Shown: in pieces, positions 1-9,339 of the stretch
How the letters are laid out: each line of letters begins with the position of its first letter
Position numbering within the stretch: position 1 is the first letter of the stretch
Assembly (NCBI GenBank): GCA_964477265.1
Contig: CAYZDJ010000003.1
Span: 168,591 to 232,590, forward strand
DNA from: CAIVPM01 sp964477265
GTDB lineage: Bacteria; Bacteroidota; Bacteroidia; Chitinophagales; Chitinophagaceae
Reading direction: 5' to 3'
DNA length: 64,000 nt
Notes under the pieces: model-generated
What the model saw: only the letters and a program-made list of their open reading frames with translations
Told to the model about the DNA's origin: nothing
Databases searched by the model: none
Position numbers and translations under genes: made by a program

Positions 1-76
1 TTTCCATTAAGGTTGTAGTAATCTCCAACTTGCATAAAGCAAATTTGTGTTTGTTTTATTTACAAATAATTTTTTT

Positions 77-1174
77 ATGACAATTTCTGAAATCATTTTT
101 CCATTAGAGAAATTTGCCCCAACTGCTTACCAAGAAAGCTATGATAATTGTGGCTTGCTTACTGGCAATGCAAATTGGCAATGTACTGGAGTGCTTGCCA
201 CACTTGATGTTACAGAAGCTGTGGTGCTTGAAGCTAAACAAAAAAAATGTAATTTAATTGTTGCACACCATCCCATAATTTTTAGTGGATTAAAAAAGAT
301 TACAGGCAAAAACTATGTTGAGCAAACCATTATTGCTGCTATAAAAAATGACATTGCCATTTATGCCATACACACCAATTTAGATAATGTAATTGATGGT
401 GTAAACAATGCCATTGCAGATAAATTGGGTTTAACAAACAGAGCCATTTTGCAACCCAAACAAAACTTACTAAGCAAGCTGATTGTATTTGTTCCTGAAA
501 CGCATTTGAATGTTATACGAGATGCAATGTTTGCAGCAGGTGCAGGAGAGATAAGCAATTACAGCGAATGTAGCTTTAACACAAAAGGCATTGGCACATT
601 CAAGGGCAATGAAAACACAAATCCATATTTGGGAAAAGTTGGAGAAAGGACAGAAGAACAGGAAATAAAAGTTGAGGTGATTATCCCAAACTATTTGCAG
701 CGGATTGTTGTAAGCAAAATGGTTGCAGCACATCCCTACGAAGAAGTTGCTTATGATGTGGTGCCTTTGTCAAATACATATCAGCAAGTTGGCAGTGGGC
801 TTGTTGGAGAATTGGAATCCGGAATTGACGAATCAGAATTCCTTAATCTTTTAAAAACCCAATTCAACTTAAAAGTTATTAAGCATACTGCCTTGTCAAA
901 TAAAAAGGTTAAAAGAATAGCTTTATGTGGTGGAGCAGGCAGTTTTTTAACCAAGGCAGCAATTGCCTCTGGTGCAGATGTGTACGTAACAAGCGATATA
1001 AAATATCACGAATTTTTTGATGCTGAAAATAAAATTTTACTGGCAGATATTGGGCATTGGGAAAGTGAACAGTTTACAATAGATTTAATTATGCACATAA
1101 TAACCCCAAAATCCCCTACTTTTGCCGTCCTAAAAAGTAAAGTAAATACCAATCCTGTGCACGTTTTTGTATAA
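77..1174 (+). CDS. Nif3-like dinuclear metal centre protein
   Basis: About 365 residues, of the Nif3/YbgI (DUF34) family, whose members form toroidal hexamers with a dinuclear metal site; the cellular role is unsettled and the old name GTP cyclohydrolase I type 2 is doubtful. Visible family features are the N-terminal region with YDNCGL near residue 25, the metal motif AHHPIIF near residue 65, IHTNLDN near residue 100, and the C-terminal metal motif GHWESE near residue 335. A middle insertion (about residues 120-230) is the PII-like extra domain of the longer family members. I chose the ATG at 77; an upstream TTG at 47 would add ten hydrophobic residues lacking family resemblance. The zinc-ribbon coiled-coil gene follows 44 bp downstream on the same strand, a pairing that suggests co-transcription. 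Confidence 0.9.
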   Translation: MTISEIIFPLEKFAPTAYQESYDNCGLLTGNANWQCTGVLATLDVTEAVVLEAKQKKCNLIVAHHPIIFSGLKKITGKNYVEQTIIAAIKNDIAIYAIHTNLDNVIDGVNNAIADKLGLTNRAILQPKQNLLSKLIVFVPETHLNVIRDAMFAAGAGEISNYSECSFNTKGIGTFKGNENTNPYLGKVGERTEEQEIKVEVIIPNYLQRIVVSKMVAAHPYEEVAYDVVPLSNTYQQVGSGLVGELESGIDESEFLNLLKTQFNLKVIKHTALSNKKVKRIALCGGAGSFLTKAAIASGADVYVTSDIKYHEFFDAENKILLADIGHWESEQFTIDLIMHIITPKSPTFAVLKSKVNTNPVHVFV

Positions 1175-1218
1175 GTTTTGATTTTACTTTAATAAAACTA
1201 ATAATTAATAATTATAAA

Positions 1219-1974
1219 ATGGCAGCAGTAAAAGATTATTCGGTTCAAGACAAATTAGCTGGACTTGTTCGTCTTCAAAAAATTGATAGTAAGCTTGATG
1301 AGTTTGCAATTTTGAAAGGTGAATTGCCAATGGAGGTGAACGATTTGGAAGATGAAATTCAAGGATTACATAGCCGTAAAACAAGAATAGAGGAAGAGAT
1401 AAATGGTATTAATGAATACATTGAAACAAGGAAAGAAGCTATAAAAGAAGCTGAAGCTTTGGCAAAAAAATACGAAAAACAAAGTGCCAATGTAAAGAAC
1501 AGCAGAGAGTTTGAAGCTATTAATAAAGAAATTGAAATGCAGCAGCTTGAGGTAAAATTGGCTGAAAAGCATATTAAAGATGCTAATGAAGAGATTGGTG
1601 AAAAAGTAAGGGCTTTAGATGCTGCTAAAAAGCAAATTGCTACTAAAGAAGGTGTATTAAACCATAAGAAAAGTGAATTAGAAAAAATTATAGTTGATAC
1701 AGAAAAAGAAGAAAAACAATTTAGAAAGTTAAGTGAAAAAGCAAGAGAAGAAGTTGATGAAAGATTGATTTATAGCTATGACAGGATAAGAGGAAGTTAT
1801 AGAAATGGATTAGCTGTAGTACCAGTTGAACGTGATGCTTGTGGCGGTTGCTTTAATGCTATTCCACCTCAAAGGCAAAGCGAAATACGCTTGCACAAGA
1901 AAATTATTGTATGCGAAAACTGTGGTAGAATTTTGGTTGATGAAACATTAAATGAAGCTACCGGTGTAAAATAG
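1219..1974 (+). CDS. C4-type zinc ribbon coiled-coil protein
   Basis: A 251-residue protein with a long charged alpha-helical hairpin (about residues 10-190, rich in E, K and A, strongly coiled-coil) and a C-terminal four-cysteine zinc ribbon: CGGC near residue 210 and CENC near residue 234. This is the layout of the CT398/zf-RING_7 family found next to nif3-like genes in many bacteria. The molecular function is not known; in the Chlamydia member, contacts with sigma-54 and type III secretion factors have been reported, which may not apply here. It is the last gene of its transcription unit, ending 19 bp before a strong intrinsic terminator. Confidence 0.88.
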   Translation: MAAVKDYSVQDKLAGLVRLQKIDSKLDEFAILKGELPMEVNDLEDEIQGLHSRKTRIEEEINGINEYIETRKEAIKEAEALAKKYEKQSANVKNSREFEAINKEIEMQQLEVKLAEKHIKDANEEIGEKVRALDAAKKQIATKEGVLNHKKSELEKIIVDTEKEEKQFRKLSEKAREEVDERLIYSYDRIRGSYRNGLAVVPVERDACGGCFNAIPPQRQSEIRLHKKIIVCENCGRILVDETLNEATGVK

Positions 1975-1993
1975 TTTTAAAATATTTAATGAT

Positions 1994-2028
1994 AAAAAAA
2001 GAGCAACTGTTACAGTTGCTCTTTTTTT
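1994..2028. terminator. bidirectional intrinsic terminator
   Basis: A perfect stem GAGCAACTGT/ACAGTTGCTC is flanked by an A-run on the left and a T-run on the right, so it can terminate both the zinc-ribbon gene from the left and rho from the right. The two genes converge on it. Confidence 0.9.
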
Positions 2029-2042
2029 ATGCTCGTTTTTTT

Positions 2043-3725
2043 TTACCTGTTCATGCTTGCCAAAAACTCTTCATTGCTTTTAGTACCACGCATACGTTTT
2101 AGTAGTTCATTCATTGCTTCTTCGGTATTCATGTCATTCAAGAAAAGACGCAAAATATTCATACGAGAAAGCACTTCTTTATCCAATAATAAATCATCTC
2201 TACGTGTAGATGATGCCACCAAATCAATAGCTGGGAAAATACGTTTGTTCGCCAATCTTCTGTCAAGTTGTAACTCCATATTACCGGTTCCTTTAAACTC
2301 CTCAAAAATCACTTCATCCATTTTAGAGCCAGTATCTATAAGTGCTGTAGCCAAAATAGTTAAACTGCCACCATGTTCTATTTTACGTGCAGCACCAAAA
2401 AACTGTTTTGGTTTTTGCATAGCATTTGCCTCTACACCACCACTTAAAACCTTGCCACTTGCAGGTGCAACTGTGTTGTGTGCACGTGCCAAACGGGTAA
2501 TGCTATCTAAAAGAATAATTACATCGTGACCACATTCAACAAGTCGTTTAGCTTTTTGCAAAGCAATATTGCTTACTTTAACATGCTTTTCTGCAGGCTC
2601 ATCAAAAGTGCTGGCAAGCACTTCTGCCTTTACGCTACGTTCCATATCTGTTACCTCTTCTGGTCTTTCGTCAATCAATACAACCATTAAATAACATTCA
2701 GGATGATTTGCAGCTATTGCATTTGCAATTTCCTTTAGCAACATTGTTTTACCAACTTTGGGTTGTGCAACAATTAATCCACGCTGTCCTTTACCTATTG
2801 GTGTAAACAAATCAATAATACGTGTGCTATAGTTTGATGGATATGTAAATAAGTTTAATTTTTCAAAAGGAAACAATGGAGTAAGGTAGTCAAATGGAAC
2901 CCTGTCTCTTACATCATCTGGTTTTTTACCATTAATGGTATCAACTTTTAATAAGGCAAAATATTTTTCGCCTTCTTTTGGCGGACGAACAGAACCAGAA
3001 ACTGTATCGCCTGTTTTTAAGCCAAATAATTTTATTTGAGATGGAGATACATAAATATCATCAGGGCTGCTTAAATAGTTATAGTCTGATGAACGTAAAA
3101 AACCATAACCATCAGGCATCATTTCTAAAACTCCTTCACTGCTGATTACGCCTTCAAATTCAATATTAAAAACAGGTTGGCGGTTTTGGCGTTGCTGATA
3201 AGGGTTTTTATTATTGTTGTTGCGTGTTGGTTCATCGTTTTCATTGTCGCCATCATTTTCTTCATTATCACTATCATCAATTTCGTCATCGCCACCTGTA
3301 GCAGCAAGTAAAGAAGCTGCAAGGTTTAATATATTTTGATCATCGTTTAATGATTCTTCAATTGTTGTTTCCTGATTTTCAGCTATAGGCTTAGCTGCTT
3401 CTTTTGCTTTTTTAACACGGCGAGGTGCAGGTTTCTCTGTTTTTTCAGAAGCCTTTTCTGTTTCGTTTCCATTGCTCATTACTTCTGCCTCTTCTGTAAT
3501 GTTTGCAGTAGATGCTTTAACTGTAACAGGTTTTCTTGTTCTTGCTTTTTTTGCAGGCTCTTCCGCTTTTTCGTTTGTTGCAGAATTGCTAATAGCCTGT
3601 TTGTCCAGTATTTTATAGATTAAATCTTGTTTCTCTAATCCTTTGGTGTTGGTAATTTTTAATTGCTCTGCCAAGTCGTGTAATTCTGGCATAAGCATAT
3701 CATTCAATTGTAAAATGTCGTACAT
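2043..3725 (-). CDS. rho: transcription termination factor Rho
   Basis: A 560-residue hexameric RNA helicase that terminates transcription. Residues 1-45 form the N-terminal helical Rho_N domain. A long low-complexity stretch rich in K, A, E, D and N (about 50-190) follows, the insertion typical of Bacteroidota Rho. The RNA-binding cold-shock-like domain comes next (GYGFLRSSDYNYL near 218), then the RecA-type motor with Walker A QPKVGKTM near 325, VLIDERPEEV near 358 and Walker B LLDSITRLARA near 410. Compared with E. coli Rho (419 residues), the extra length is the N-terminal insertion. The ATG at 3725 is well placed. It is monocistronic, transcribed from the 200-bp space before the NTF2-like gene. 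Confidence 0.97.
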   Translation of the reverse strand: MYDILQLNDMLMPELHDLAEQLKITNTKGLEKQDLIYKILDKQAISNSATNEKAEEPAKKARTRKPVTVKASTANITEEAEVMSNGNETEKASEKTEKPAPRRVKKAKEAAKPIAENQETTIEESLNDDQNILNLAASLLAATGGDDEIDDSDNEENDGDNENDEPTRNNNNKNPYQQRQNRQPVFNIEFEGVISSEGVLEMMPDGYGFLRSSDYNYLSSPDDIYVSPSQIKLFGLKTGDTVSGSVRPPKEGEKYFALLKVDTINGKKPDDVRDRVPFDYLTPLFPFEKLNLFTYPSNYSTRIIDLFTPIGKGQRGLIVAQPKVGKTMLLKEIANAIAANHPECYLMVVLIDERPEEVTDMERSVKAEVLASTFDEPAEKHVKVSNIALQKAKRLVECGHDVIILLDSITRLARAHNTVAPASGKVLSGGVEANAMQKPKQFFGAARKIEHGGSLTILATALIDTGSKMDEVIFEEFKGTGNMELQLDRRLANKRIFPAIDLVASSTRRDDLLLDKEVLSRMNILRLFLNDMNTEEAMNELLKRMRGTKSNEEFLASMNR

Positions 3726-3925
3726 AATAAATATGTGTTGTGTAATAATTTTTTAAAAAACAGGGATAAATGAAAATGAAAATTTTGGGAAATCGAATCA
3801 AATACTCTGCGGAAATCGTTAAAACCAAATATTGGTTTGCGATGCAATATTAATGGAGTTTTTTATTAAGCGTAAATTTTTTTTATAAAAGCAAATTTTA
3901 TTGGATAATATAATAAAGGCAACTT

Positions 3926-4348
3926 TTAACTGCTATGATCAGCAACAATTACCCATTCTCCTTTTATTTTTTTAATAAGTAAGGTATAATGACCACTTAC
4001 ATCTCCAATGCTTCTCTTTAAATACCATTTGCCTACAACAAAATAATACTTGCGACTAAGTTTTTTTATACTTAAAATAGTGCTGGTAAACTTGCCCATT
4101 GCAGCAGTATCTGGATAGCCTTTTTTATAATTGGCAAGTGTTGTATTGTATCCATACTTTGGACCATTTTTTCCTATAAATAAAAGGCTGTCATTGTTCC
4201 AATAGCCAATCATAAACTTTTCCAAATCTCCATTATTCCATGCTGTTTCTTGTGCAGCAAGCATTTTACGAATAGCAGTTTCATTTTTATGTTGTGCGTT
4301 AATTGATAAGCTTATTAAACAACAAAAGATTAAGAACATTTTTTTCAT
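3926..4348 (-). CDS. secreted NTF2-like (DUF4440/SnoaL-like) protein
   Basis: About 140 residues with a clear signal peptide (MKKMFLIFCC onward, cleavage expected after INAQ near residue 18). The mature part begins ETAIRKMLAAQETAWNNGDL, the usual opening helix of SnoaL/NTF2-like proteins such as DUF4440. It continues with the strand pattern DSLLFIG, KYYFVVGKWYL and GHYTLLIKK and ends in WVIVADHSS. These folds often bind small molecules or act as enzymes, but no catalytic residues can be assigned here. The ATG at 4348 gives a proper signal peptide; an upstream start at 4381 would add eleven residues. It is a single minus-strand gene with no obvious operon partner. Confidence 0.75.
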   Translation of the reverse strand: MKKMFLIFCCLISLSINAQHKNETAIRKMLAAQETAWNNGDLEKFMIGYWNNDSLLFIGKNGPKYGYNTTLANYKKGYPDTAAMGKFTSTILSIKKLSRKYYFVVGKWYLKRSIGDVSGHYTLLIKKIKGEWVIVADHSS

Positions 4349-4472
4349 AAGTAAAAATAATAAGTTGAAATTGTGTAACAAGAATACTAAATCATGAAAT
4401 ACAAACTTGAAAAATATGTTTGGCCATCGATAAACTTTTGTAAGATAAAAAAGTCTTTAACAAAATCTCGGT

Positions 4473-4550
4473 ATGAAAAACATATTTCAATTTATAGGCT
4501 CAATGATAGTATTTGTGGTGCTGATTATTTTTTTTGGCACCAATGAATAA
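4473..4550 (+). CDS. possible 25-residue membrane micropeptide
   Basis: A short frame from ATG to TAA encodes 25 residues that are almost entirely one hydrophobic segment (SMIVFVVLIIFFG) after a short polar start (MKNIFQF) and before a polar tail (TNE). It lies alone in the 200-bp gap between two minus-strand genes and ends one base before the glycosyltransferase stop codon, in the opposite orientation. The MKK-like start plus a single transmembrane helix is typical of small bacterial membrane proteins, but a frame of this length can arise by chance. No function is proposed. Confidence 0.4.
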   Translation: MKNIFQFIGSMIVFVVLIIFFGTNE

Positions 4551-4551
4551 A

Positions 4552-5709
4552 CTATTGCACACTCCTATCCTTCCATTTATAAGTTCCAAATTTACCAAGC
4601 CAACCAGCAACAACCATATAAGTAATATGCAATGGTTGTAGTAGTGCAAACTGTACAAAGTTTATTTTACCAAAAAAACGACCTGCAGGTTTTATAAACA
4701 TCCATTCCACAAGGGTTTTAATGGCAATAAAAACCAAACAAGCCAGTAACAATTGTAATTGCATAATGCCAATAAAAAACATAACAAACAAAAACAGGTT
4801 AAACAAATACACCATTAATAAAACAGGCAATAAGCTTTTGTCGTCATATTTATCAGCCTTGCTTGCCCAGCGTATCCTTTGATTGATAAAGGTTTTCCAA
4901 TTTGGCATTGGTTCGGTTGTTACTATACTTTCTTTACAAAACAAGTAACCAATTTTGCCTTTATGCTGTTGCTTAATTTTATTCATCAGCAACATGTCGT
5001 CTCCACTGGCAATATTATCAATTCCCTTAAAGCCGCCTACCTCAAAAAAAACTTTTTTACTATAAGCTAAGTTTGCACCATTGCACATGCTATGCAAACC
5101 AACACTAACAGTTGCAGCAGTTGCAGCCTGCAAAGCCATAAAATCTATATATTGAAATTGAGATAAAATTGTTTTGTCATTTGAAAAAACAACAGGTGCA
5201 GCAACAAATACATTATTGGTCTGGCTAATATAATCATCGAAATGCTGTAGCCAGTTTGGCTGTACCAAACAATCTGCATCAGTAGTAACTATCCAGTTTC
5301 CATTGGCTTTACCAATTGCCATTTCTATTGCCTTTTTTTTATAAGCATTCAATGGCTTTCCTTTCAATTCGTCCTGTAGCTTTATAATCTTTATATTGCT
5401 ATGTTGCGTTGCAAAGCTTTCAATAATATTTGCAGTATTGTCTGTTGAATGGTCGTCTATAACAATAACTTCAAATAAATGGGCAGGGTAATTTTGTTGT
5501 AATATTTTTTGCAGACAGTTGCCAATATTTTTCTCTTCGTTACGTGCAGGAATAATGATGCTGAAAAAATGCCTTGGCTTGTATTGTGCAGATGGTTTAA
5601 ACTCTTGCAATTGCAGGAACCATTTTCTGTAAAACAGTATTAATGCACAGTAAGGAATAAGCAAAACCGTGGTTACCGTTATGAAAATGGTTGTAAACAT
5701 CAGCAACAA
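4552..5709 (-). CDS. membrane glycosyltransferase, family 2
   Basis: A 385-residue GT-A fold enzyme that likely transfers a sugar from a nucleotide donor on the cytoplasmic face of the inner membrane. It has one N-terminal membrane helix (residues 5-27), then the GT2 core: FSIIIPARNEEKNI near 50, VIDDHSTDN near 85, the metal-binding TTDADC near 138, GDDMLLM near 235 and the acceptor-site QRIRW near 275. At least two C-terminal membrane helices follow (about 290-335 and 350-370). The acceptor is unknown; similar proteins work on polyisoprenoid lipids, carotenoids or exopolysaccharides. It lies 25 bp downstream of the large secreted PHP-domain gene on the same strand, but nothing links the two functionally. 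Confidence 0.85.
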   Translation of the reverse strand: MLLMFTTIFITVTTVLLIPYCALILFYRKWFLQLQEFKPSAQYKPRHFFSIIIPARNEEKNIGNCLQKILQQNYPAHLFEVIVIDDHSTDNTANIIESFATQHSNIKIIKLQDELKGKPLNAYKKKAIEMAIGKANGNWIVTTDADCLVQPNWLQHFDDYISQTNNVFVAAPVVFSNDKTILSQFQYIDFMALQAATAATVSVGLHSMCNGANLAYSKKVFFEVGGFKGIDNIASGDDMLLMNKIKQQHKGKIGYLFCKESIVTTEPMPNWKTFINQRIRWASKADKYDDKSLLPVLLMVYLFNLFLFVMFFIGIMQLQLLLACLVFIAIKTLVEWMFIKPAGRFFGKINFVQFALLQPLHITYMVVAGWLGKFGTYKWKDRSVQ

Positions 5710-5734
5710 AGAAAAGGCAGAAACAAGAACAATC

Positions 5735-8700
5735 TTACATCTTCATAAATTTCTCTGTCAACACTTCCTCATTCATCATTATACTTATAAAGTAATTTCC
5801 TTTAACCATGTTGTTTACCCAAATGCTTTTAGATTGATAGCCTTTGGCAAGGGTAATATTTTCAGATGATATTATCCTGCCAAAAATATCTGTAATAACA
5901 AGCCTTGCTGCAGTTCCATTTATTGAATTGATGTTTAATTTTAAAATATCGGTAACAGGGTTTTGCAATAAGCTAAAACCATTGATATTGCTAGCTTTTA
6001 AATTTACAGAAGCAATATTAGAGTAAGCAAATTTTCCATCTTTATCAATTTGCTTTAGCCTGTAATAATTTATTCCCTCAACTGCATATTCATCAATTAT
6101 TGTATAGCTGTTTTCTTTATTGCTTTTTGCAGCCACTGTATTAAATGCTTTAAAATGGATACCATCAGAAGATTTTTCTATAACAAATTTTTCATTGTTG
6201 ATTTCATTAGCTGTTTGCCAGTTTAACGTCACTGTCCTGTTGCGGTTTAAAGTAGCTGTAAAGCTTAACAATGTAATTGGTAATGGTGCTGTTTTGGTGT
6301 ACCATATTGGCGAAGACATAGTTCTGTTTCCTGAAATGGTTATGTCTGCATAATAATATCCAGTTGCATTATTTGCAAGTGTATTGTCGGTATAGGAAAG
6401 GTTGTTGCCACTGCCACTTGCCACTTGCACTGGTAAAACACCACTACCTAAAACACCATACATAATTTTAATAGAAGGTGTAGCAGTTGGGTTGGTTGGG
6501 TCAATGGCATAAACACTTATTGCAGGTGGGTTTGAGCCTGTTAATATGCTTCCCATTTTTTCATTGTTCAAGATAAAATTTACCCTGGTATCACAATCTT
6601 CGCTGGCATAAAAACTCCTGCTTTTTATAGCTGCATAAAAATCTGTTGGGCTTAAAGAGGGAGATATAACACCCAGCCTGTTATTGTTGCTTCTGCCAAA
6701 ATTTGTGTAATGCGTATCGTGATCCATGAAAGGACCAATGTGATAACCTTTAGACAACATCTTTAAGTAATAATCAACATAACCAAACGAGCTTGGAGGA
6801 TCGTTGTAGTTTGTGCTTGTTGAAAATGCAGGACCACTTGCAACAGCACAACCACGCATAGCACTGTCTGCACCTGCATTGTAAACAATATTTGATAAAT
6901 TGTTGTAGTCTGAAAAATCGGGATGAGCTAAAGATGCAAATACCGTTGAACCTGCCTTATTCATATTATTGATTACCCTAAACAAACCTGTGCTACCATT
7001 GCTTTCTGGCGTTCCTGTATAATCGCTTAAAGCTACATAAGTATTATAGTTATTAGGTTCCCAACCAAACAATTTATTGCTGCCATAAATTAAAACGTGA
7101 CCACCGTTGCTGATTACACCATACTCCATTCCATACAAAGCCAAAAAGGTTGAAGTGGTTGCAGCAGCAGCCTGGTTTAAACCTAAGGCATAATTTCCTA
7201 ATAACATACCAGCACTTGAGTGGTTATGTTCAGATATGCCCAAAAAGTCCATGCACAAAGATGTTTTTGCATAAGCATAGTCATCTGCTGGTGTTAAACT
7301 TGAATTGTCCTTATTGCCATCGCTGTAAAAAGAATGTGCATGAAGGTTACCAAAATAATAACTACTTGTTGCTGCACCAGTAGTTGTAACGCTTGCTGTT
7401 AAAGGGTTTGTTGTTAAATATGTTGGACTTGTACCACTGCAGATATTATTTTTTGCAAATACAAAATAGTAATACGTTGTGCTTGCAGTTAGGTTATTAT
7501 CTATAAAAGCAGTAGCTGCAATATTGGCTACTACCGTTGCTGTGCCTAATGTTGAGCCTGCTGTATAGTTTGTGCCATTAACAGGCAATGATGATATTGA
7601 TGAATTTGTGTTACGCAAAATAAGGTAGCCATCGGTGTTTGGCGATGCTATAAAATATCCATTAACAGATGTGCTGCTTGCATTTAAATTTAATTGTGTA
7701 GGTTGTGCAGATGGTGCAACACATGCAGGCAATACTACTGTTGTAGCACTTGCTGTTAAAGGATTTGATGAATTGTATGCAGGTGGGTTGTTGCAGCTTT
7801 GGCTGTTTAAGCCAAATACAAAGAAATAATAGGTTGCACCACTTGTTAAATTATTAGCTGTAAAAGTTGTGCCTGTTGTTCTTGTTACAACACTTCCATT
7901 ACCTAAAAAATTACCACCATTATAAAAAGTGCCATTGTTTAAAGTGCCTGTAAAATTTGATGATGTTGAACGAATAATTAAATATTCATCTGTACCGCTT
8001 GCAGCAGTAAAATTGCCTGTAATGCTTGTGGTTGTTACGTTTGAGAAAACAAGGTTGGTAGGTTGTGTAGTTGGTGCAGCACAAGGTAATTGACCTGCAA
8101 GCGTGGTTGCATTGCCTGTTAATGGATTTGTGCCATAATATAATGGCCCACCTGTGCAGGCATTATTCATTGAAAAAATAAAGAAATAATATGTTGTGGA
8201 ATTTGTTAAACCTGTAACAGTAACACTTGTATTGCTTGTTATGGCAACAACAGTTCCATCGCCTAAATTATCACCAATGTTATATCCAGTAAGGTTTACA
8301 GGGTTACTGCTTAAAGAATTATTTTTACTCATTACCACTAAATAATTTTGTGGAGCTGGGCTTGCAGCAGTAAAGGAAAAGTTAATCGCGTTATATAAAA
8401 CAGTGCCTGATGTAAAGGCAGTTGGTTGTGCAGTTGGTGCCACACAAGGTGTTGTAGATAGAGCAGTCACCTTTACATTGTCAATGCTTATTCTTGGACG
8501 CGAACCTGATGATCCACCACTTCCATTATGATAATAGAAACGTAAACGTGCAGTGGCACTTCCATTAAAAATAGCTGGCAATGCAACATTGGTAATGCTT
8601 CCAGCGGTTGGGCTAAAGTTTATAAAATTTAAAACCTGTGCTGTTGTAATTTCTATATAGCTTGCTCCATCTGTACTTGCATATACACGCAAGCTGCCAG

Positions 8701-9166
8701 CCCTGTTGCCACTATTATTATTTAATGATGCCCAGTCAAAGCTTAAAGTACCAGCGTTTACGCCAGTAAAATCCATAAAAAAATCTACTGCAACAGAAGA
8801 AGTATTGTCAGTAGGTCCTGTTGAAATTAAATTTAATGCACTGGAGCCTTTGTATATGCCACCACTGTAAATTGGCACACCACTGCCACTTGGTATTTGA
8901 AAAAAATTGGACACTGTTGTAATCCTTGTTGCATTTGGAATAGCTGGTGTTGATGTTAAAGCATCAATACCTTTCCAAGCCTGAGAACCTACGCCACTAA
9001 TAAATGTACCATTGTTGCTTGTAGTATTAAATACCCAGTTATCAATATCTGCAAAATTTTCGGTATATGTTAAACCGCTTTGGTTTGCCATGCTTACAGG
9101 CGTTTGGCAATAAATATTAGTAATACAAAAACAGATTAGTAATACTAAAAGTAAATTTTTTTTCAT
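5735..9166 (-). CDS. T9SS-exported multidomain protein with FN3 repeats and PHP-type metallohydrolase domain
   Basis: A 1143-residue secreted protein. A signal peptide (residues 1-20) is followed by an N-terminal beta-rich region to about 235. Three similar modules then start near 238, 360 and 478, each opening with a CVAPTAQPT-like motif and resembling fibronectin type III domains. A domain from about 610 opens with NLHAHSFYSDG and continues with GISEHNH, the metal-binding pattern of PHP/CehA-McbA-like hydrolases; later histidines (GGHVLIYG, MDHDTHYT) fit a multi-metal site. From about 960 comes a beta-sandwich (NWQTANEINNEKF) and a C-terminal type IX sorting domain with LLQNPVTDILKL and ending LTEKFMKM. 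The enzyme is expected at the cell surface or outside the cell. The substrate is unknown; phosphoesterase activity is only a family-based guess. Confidence 0.82.
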   Translation of the reverse strand: MKKNLLLVLLICFCITNIYCQTPVSMANQSGLTYTENFADIDNWVFNTTSNNGTFISGVGSQAWKGIDALTSTPAIPNATRITTVSNFFQIPSGSGVPIYSGGIYKGSSALNLISTGPTDNTSSVAVDFFMDFTGVNAGTLSFDWASLNNNSGNRAGSLRVYASTDGASYIEITTAQVLNFINFSPTAGSITNVALPAIFNGSATARLRFYYHNGSGGSSGSRPRISIDNVKVTALSTTPCVAPTAQPTAFTSGTVLYNAINFSFTAASPAPQNYLVVMSKNNSLSSNPVNLTGYNIGDNLGDGTVVAITSNTSVTVTGLTNSTTYYFFIFSMNNACTGGPLYYGTNPLTGNATTLAGQLPCAAPTTQPTNLVFSNVTTTSITGNFTAASGTDEYLIIRSTSSNFTGTLNNGTFYNGGNFLGNGSVVTRTTGTTFTANNLTSGATYYFFVFGLNSQSCNNPPAYNSSNPLTASATTVVLPACVAPSAQPTQLNLNASSTSVNGYFIASPNTDGYLILRNTNSSISSLPVNGTNYTAGSTLGTATVVANIAATAFIDNNLTASTTYYYFVFAKNNICSGTSPTYLTTNPLTASVTTTGAATSSYYFGNLHAHSFYSDGNKDNSSLTPADDYAYAKTSLCMDFLGISEHNHSSAGMLLGNYALGLNQAAAATTSTFLALYGMEYGVISNGGHVLIYGSNKLFGWEPNNYNTYVALSDYTGTPESNGSTGLFRVINNMNKAGSTVFASLAHPDFSDYNNLSNIVYNAGADSAMRGCAVASGPAFSTSTNYNDPPSSFGYVDYYLKMLSKGYHIGPFMDHDTHYTNFGRSNNNRLGVISPSLSPTDFYAAIKSRSFYASEDCDTRVNFILNNEKMGSILTGSNPPAISVYAIDPTNPTATPSIKIMYGVLGSGVLPVQVASGSGNNLSYTDNTLANNATGYYYADITISGNRTMSSPIWYTKTAPLPITLLSFTATLNRNRTVTLNWQTANEINNEKFVIEKSSDGIHFKAFNTVAAKSNKENSYTIIDEYAVEGINYYRLKQIDKDGKFAYSNIASVNLKASNINGFSLLQNPVTDILKLNINSINGTAARLVITDIFGRIISSENITLAKGYQSKSIWVNNMVKGNYFISIMMNEEVLTEKFMKM

Positions 9167-9339
9167 TAAATAAAATTTGGGAGGTGTTGGCTGGCTCGGG
9201 CGGCAAATATCGTAACAAAAACTAGAAATTGCATTAAAGAATAATTATAGTTTTTTTAGCTTATAACTGATTGATATTTTTTGAACAATAAAATTTCAAT
9301 AATTGATTTGCCTTATTTTCACCGCTATAATTGCTGCTA

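Noticed and set aside
2029..2529. 166-codon frame opposite rho
   Set aside because: Begins inside the terminator and mirrors conserved rho codons.
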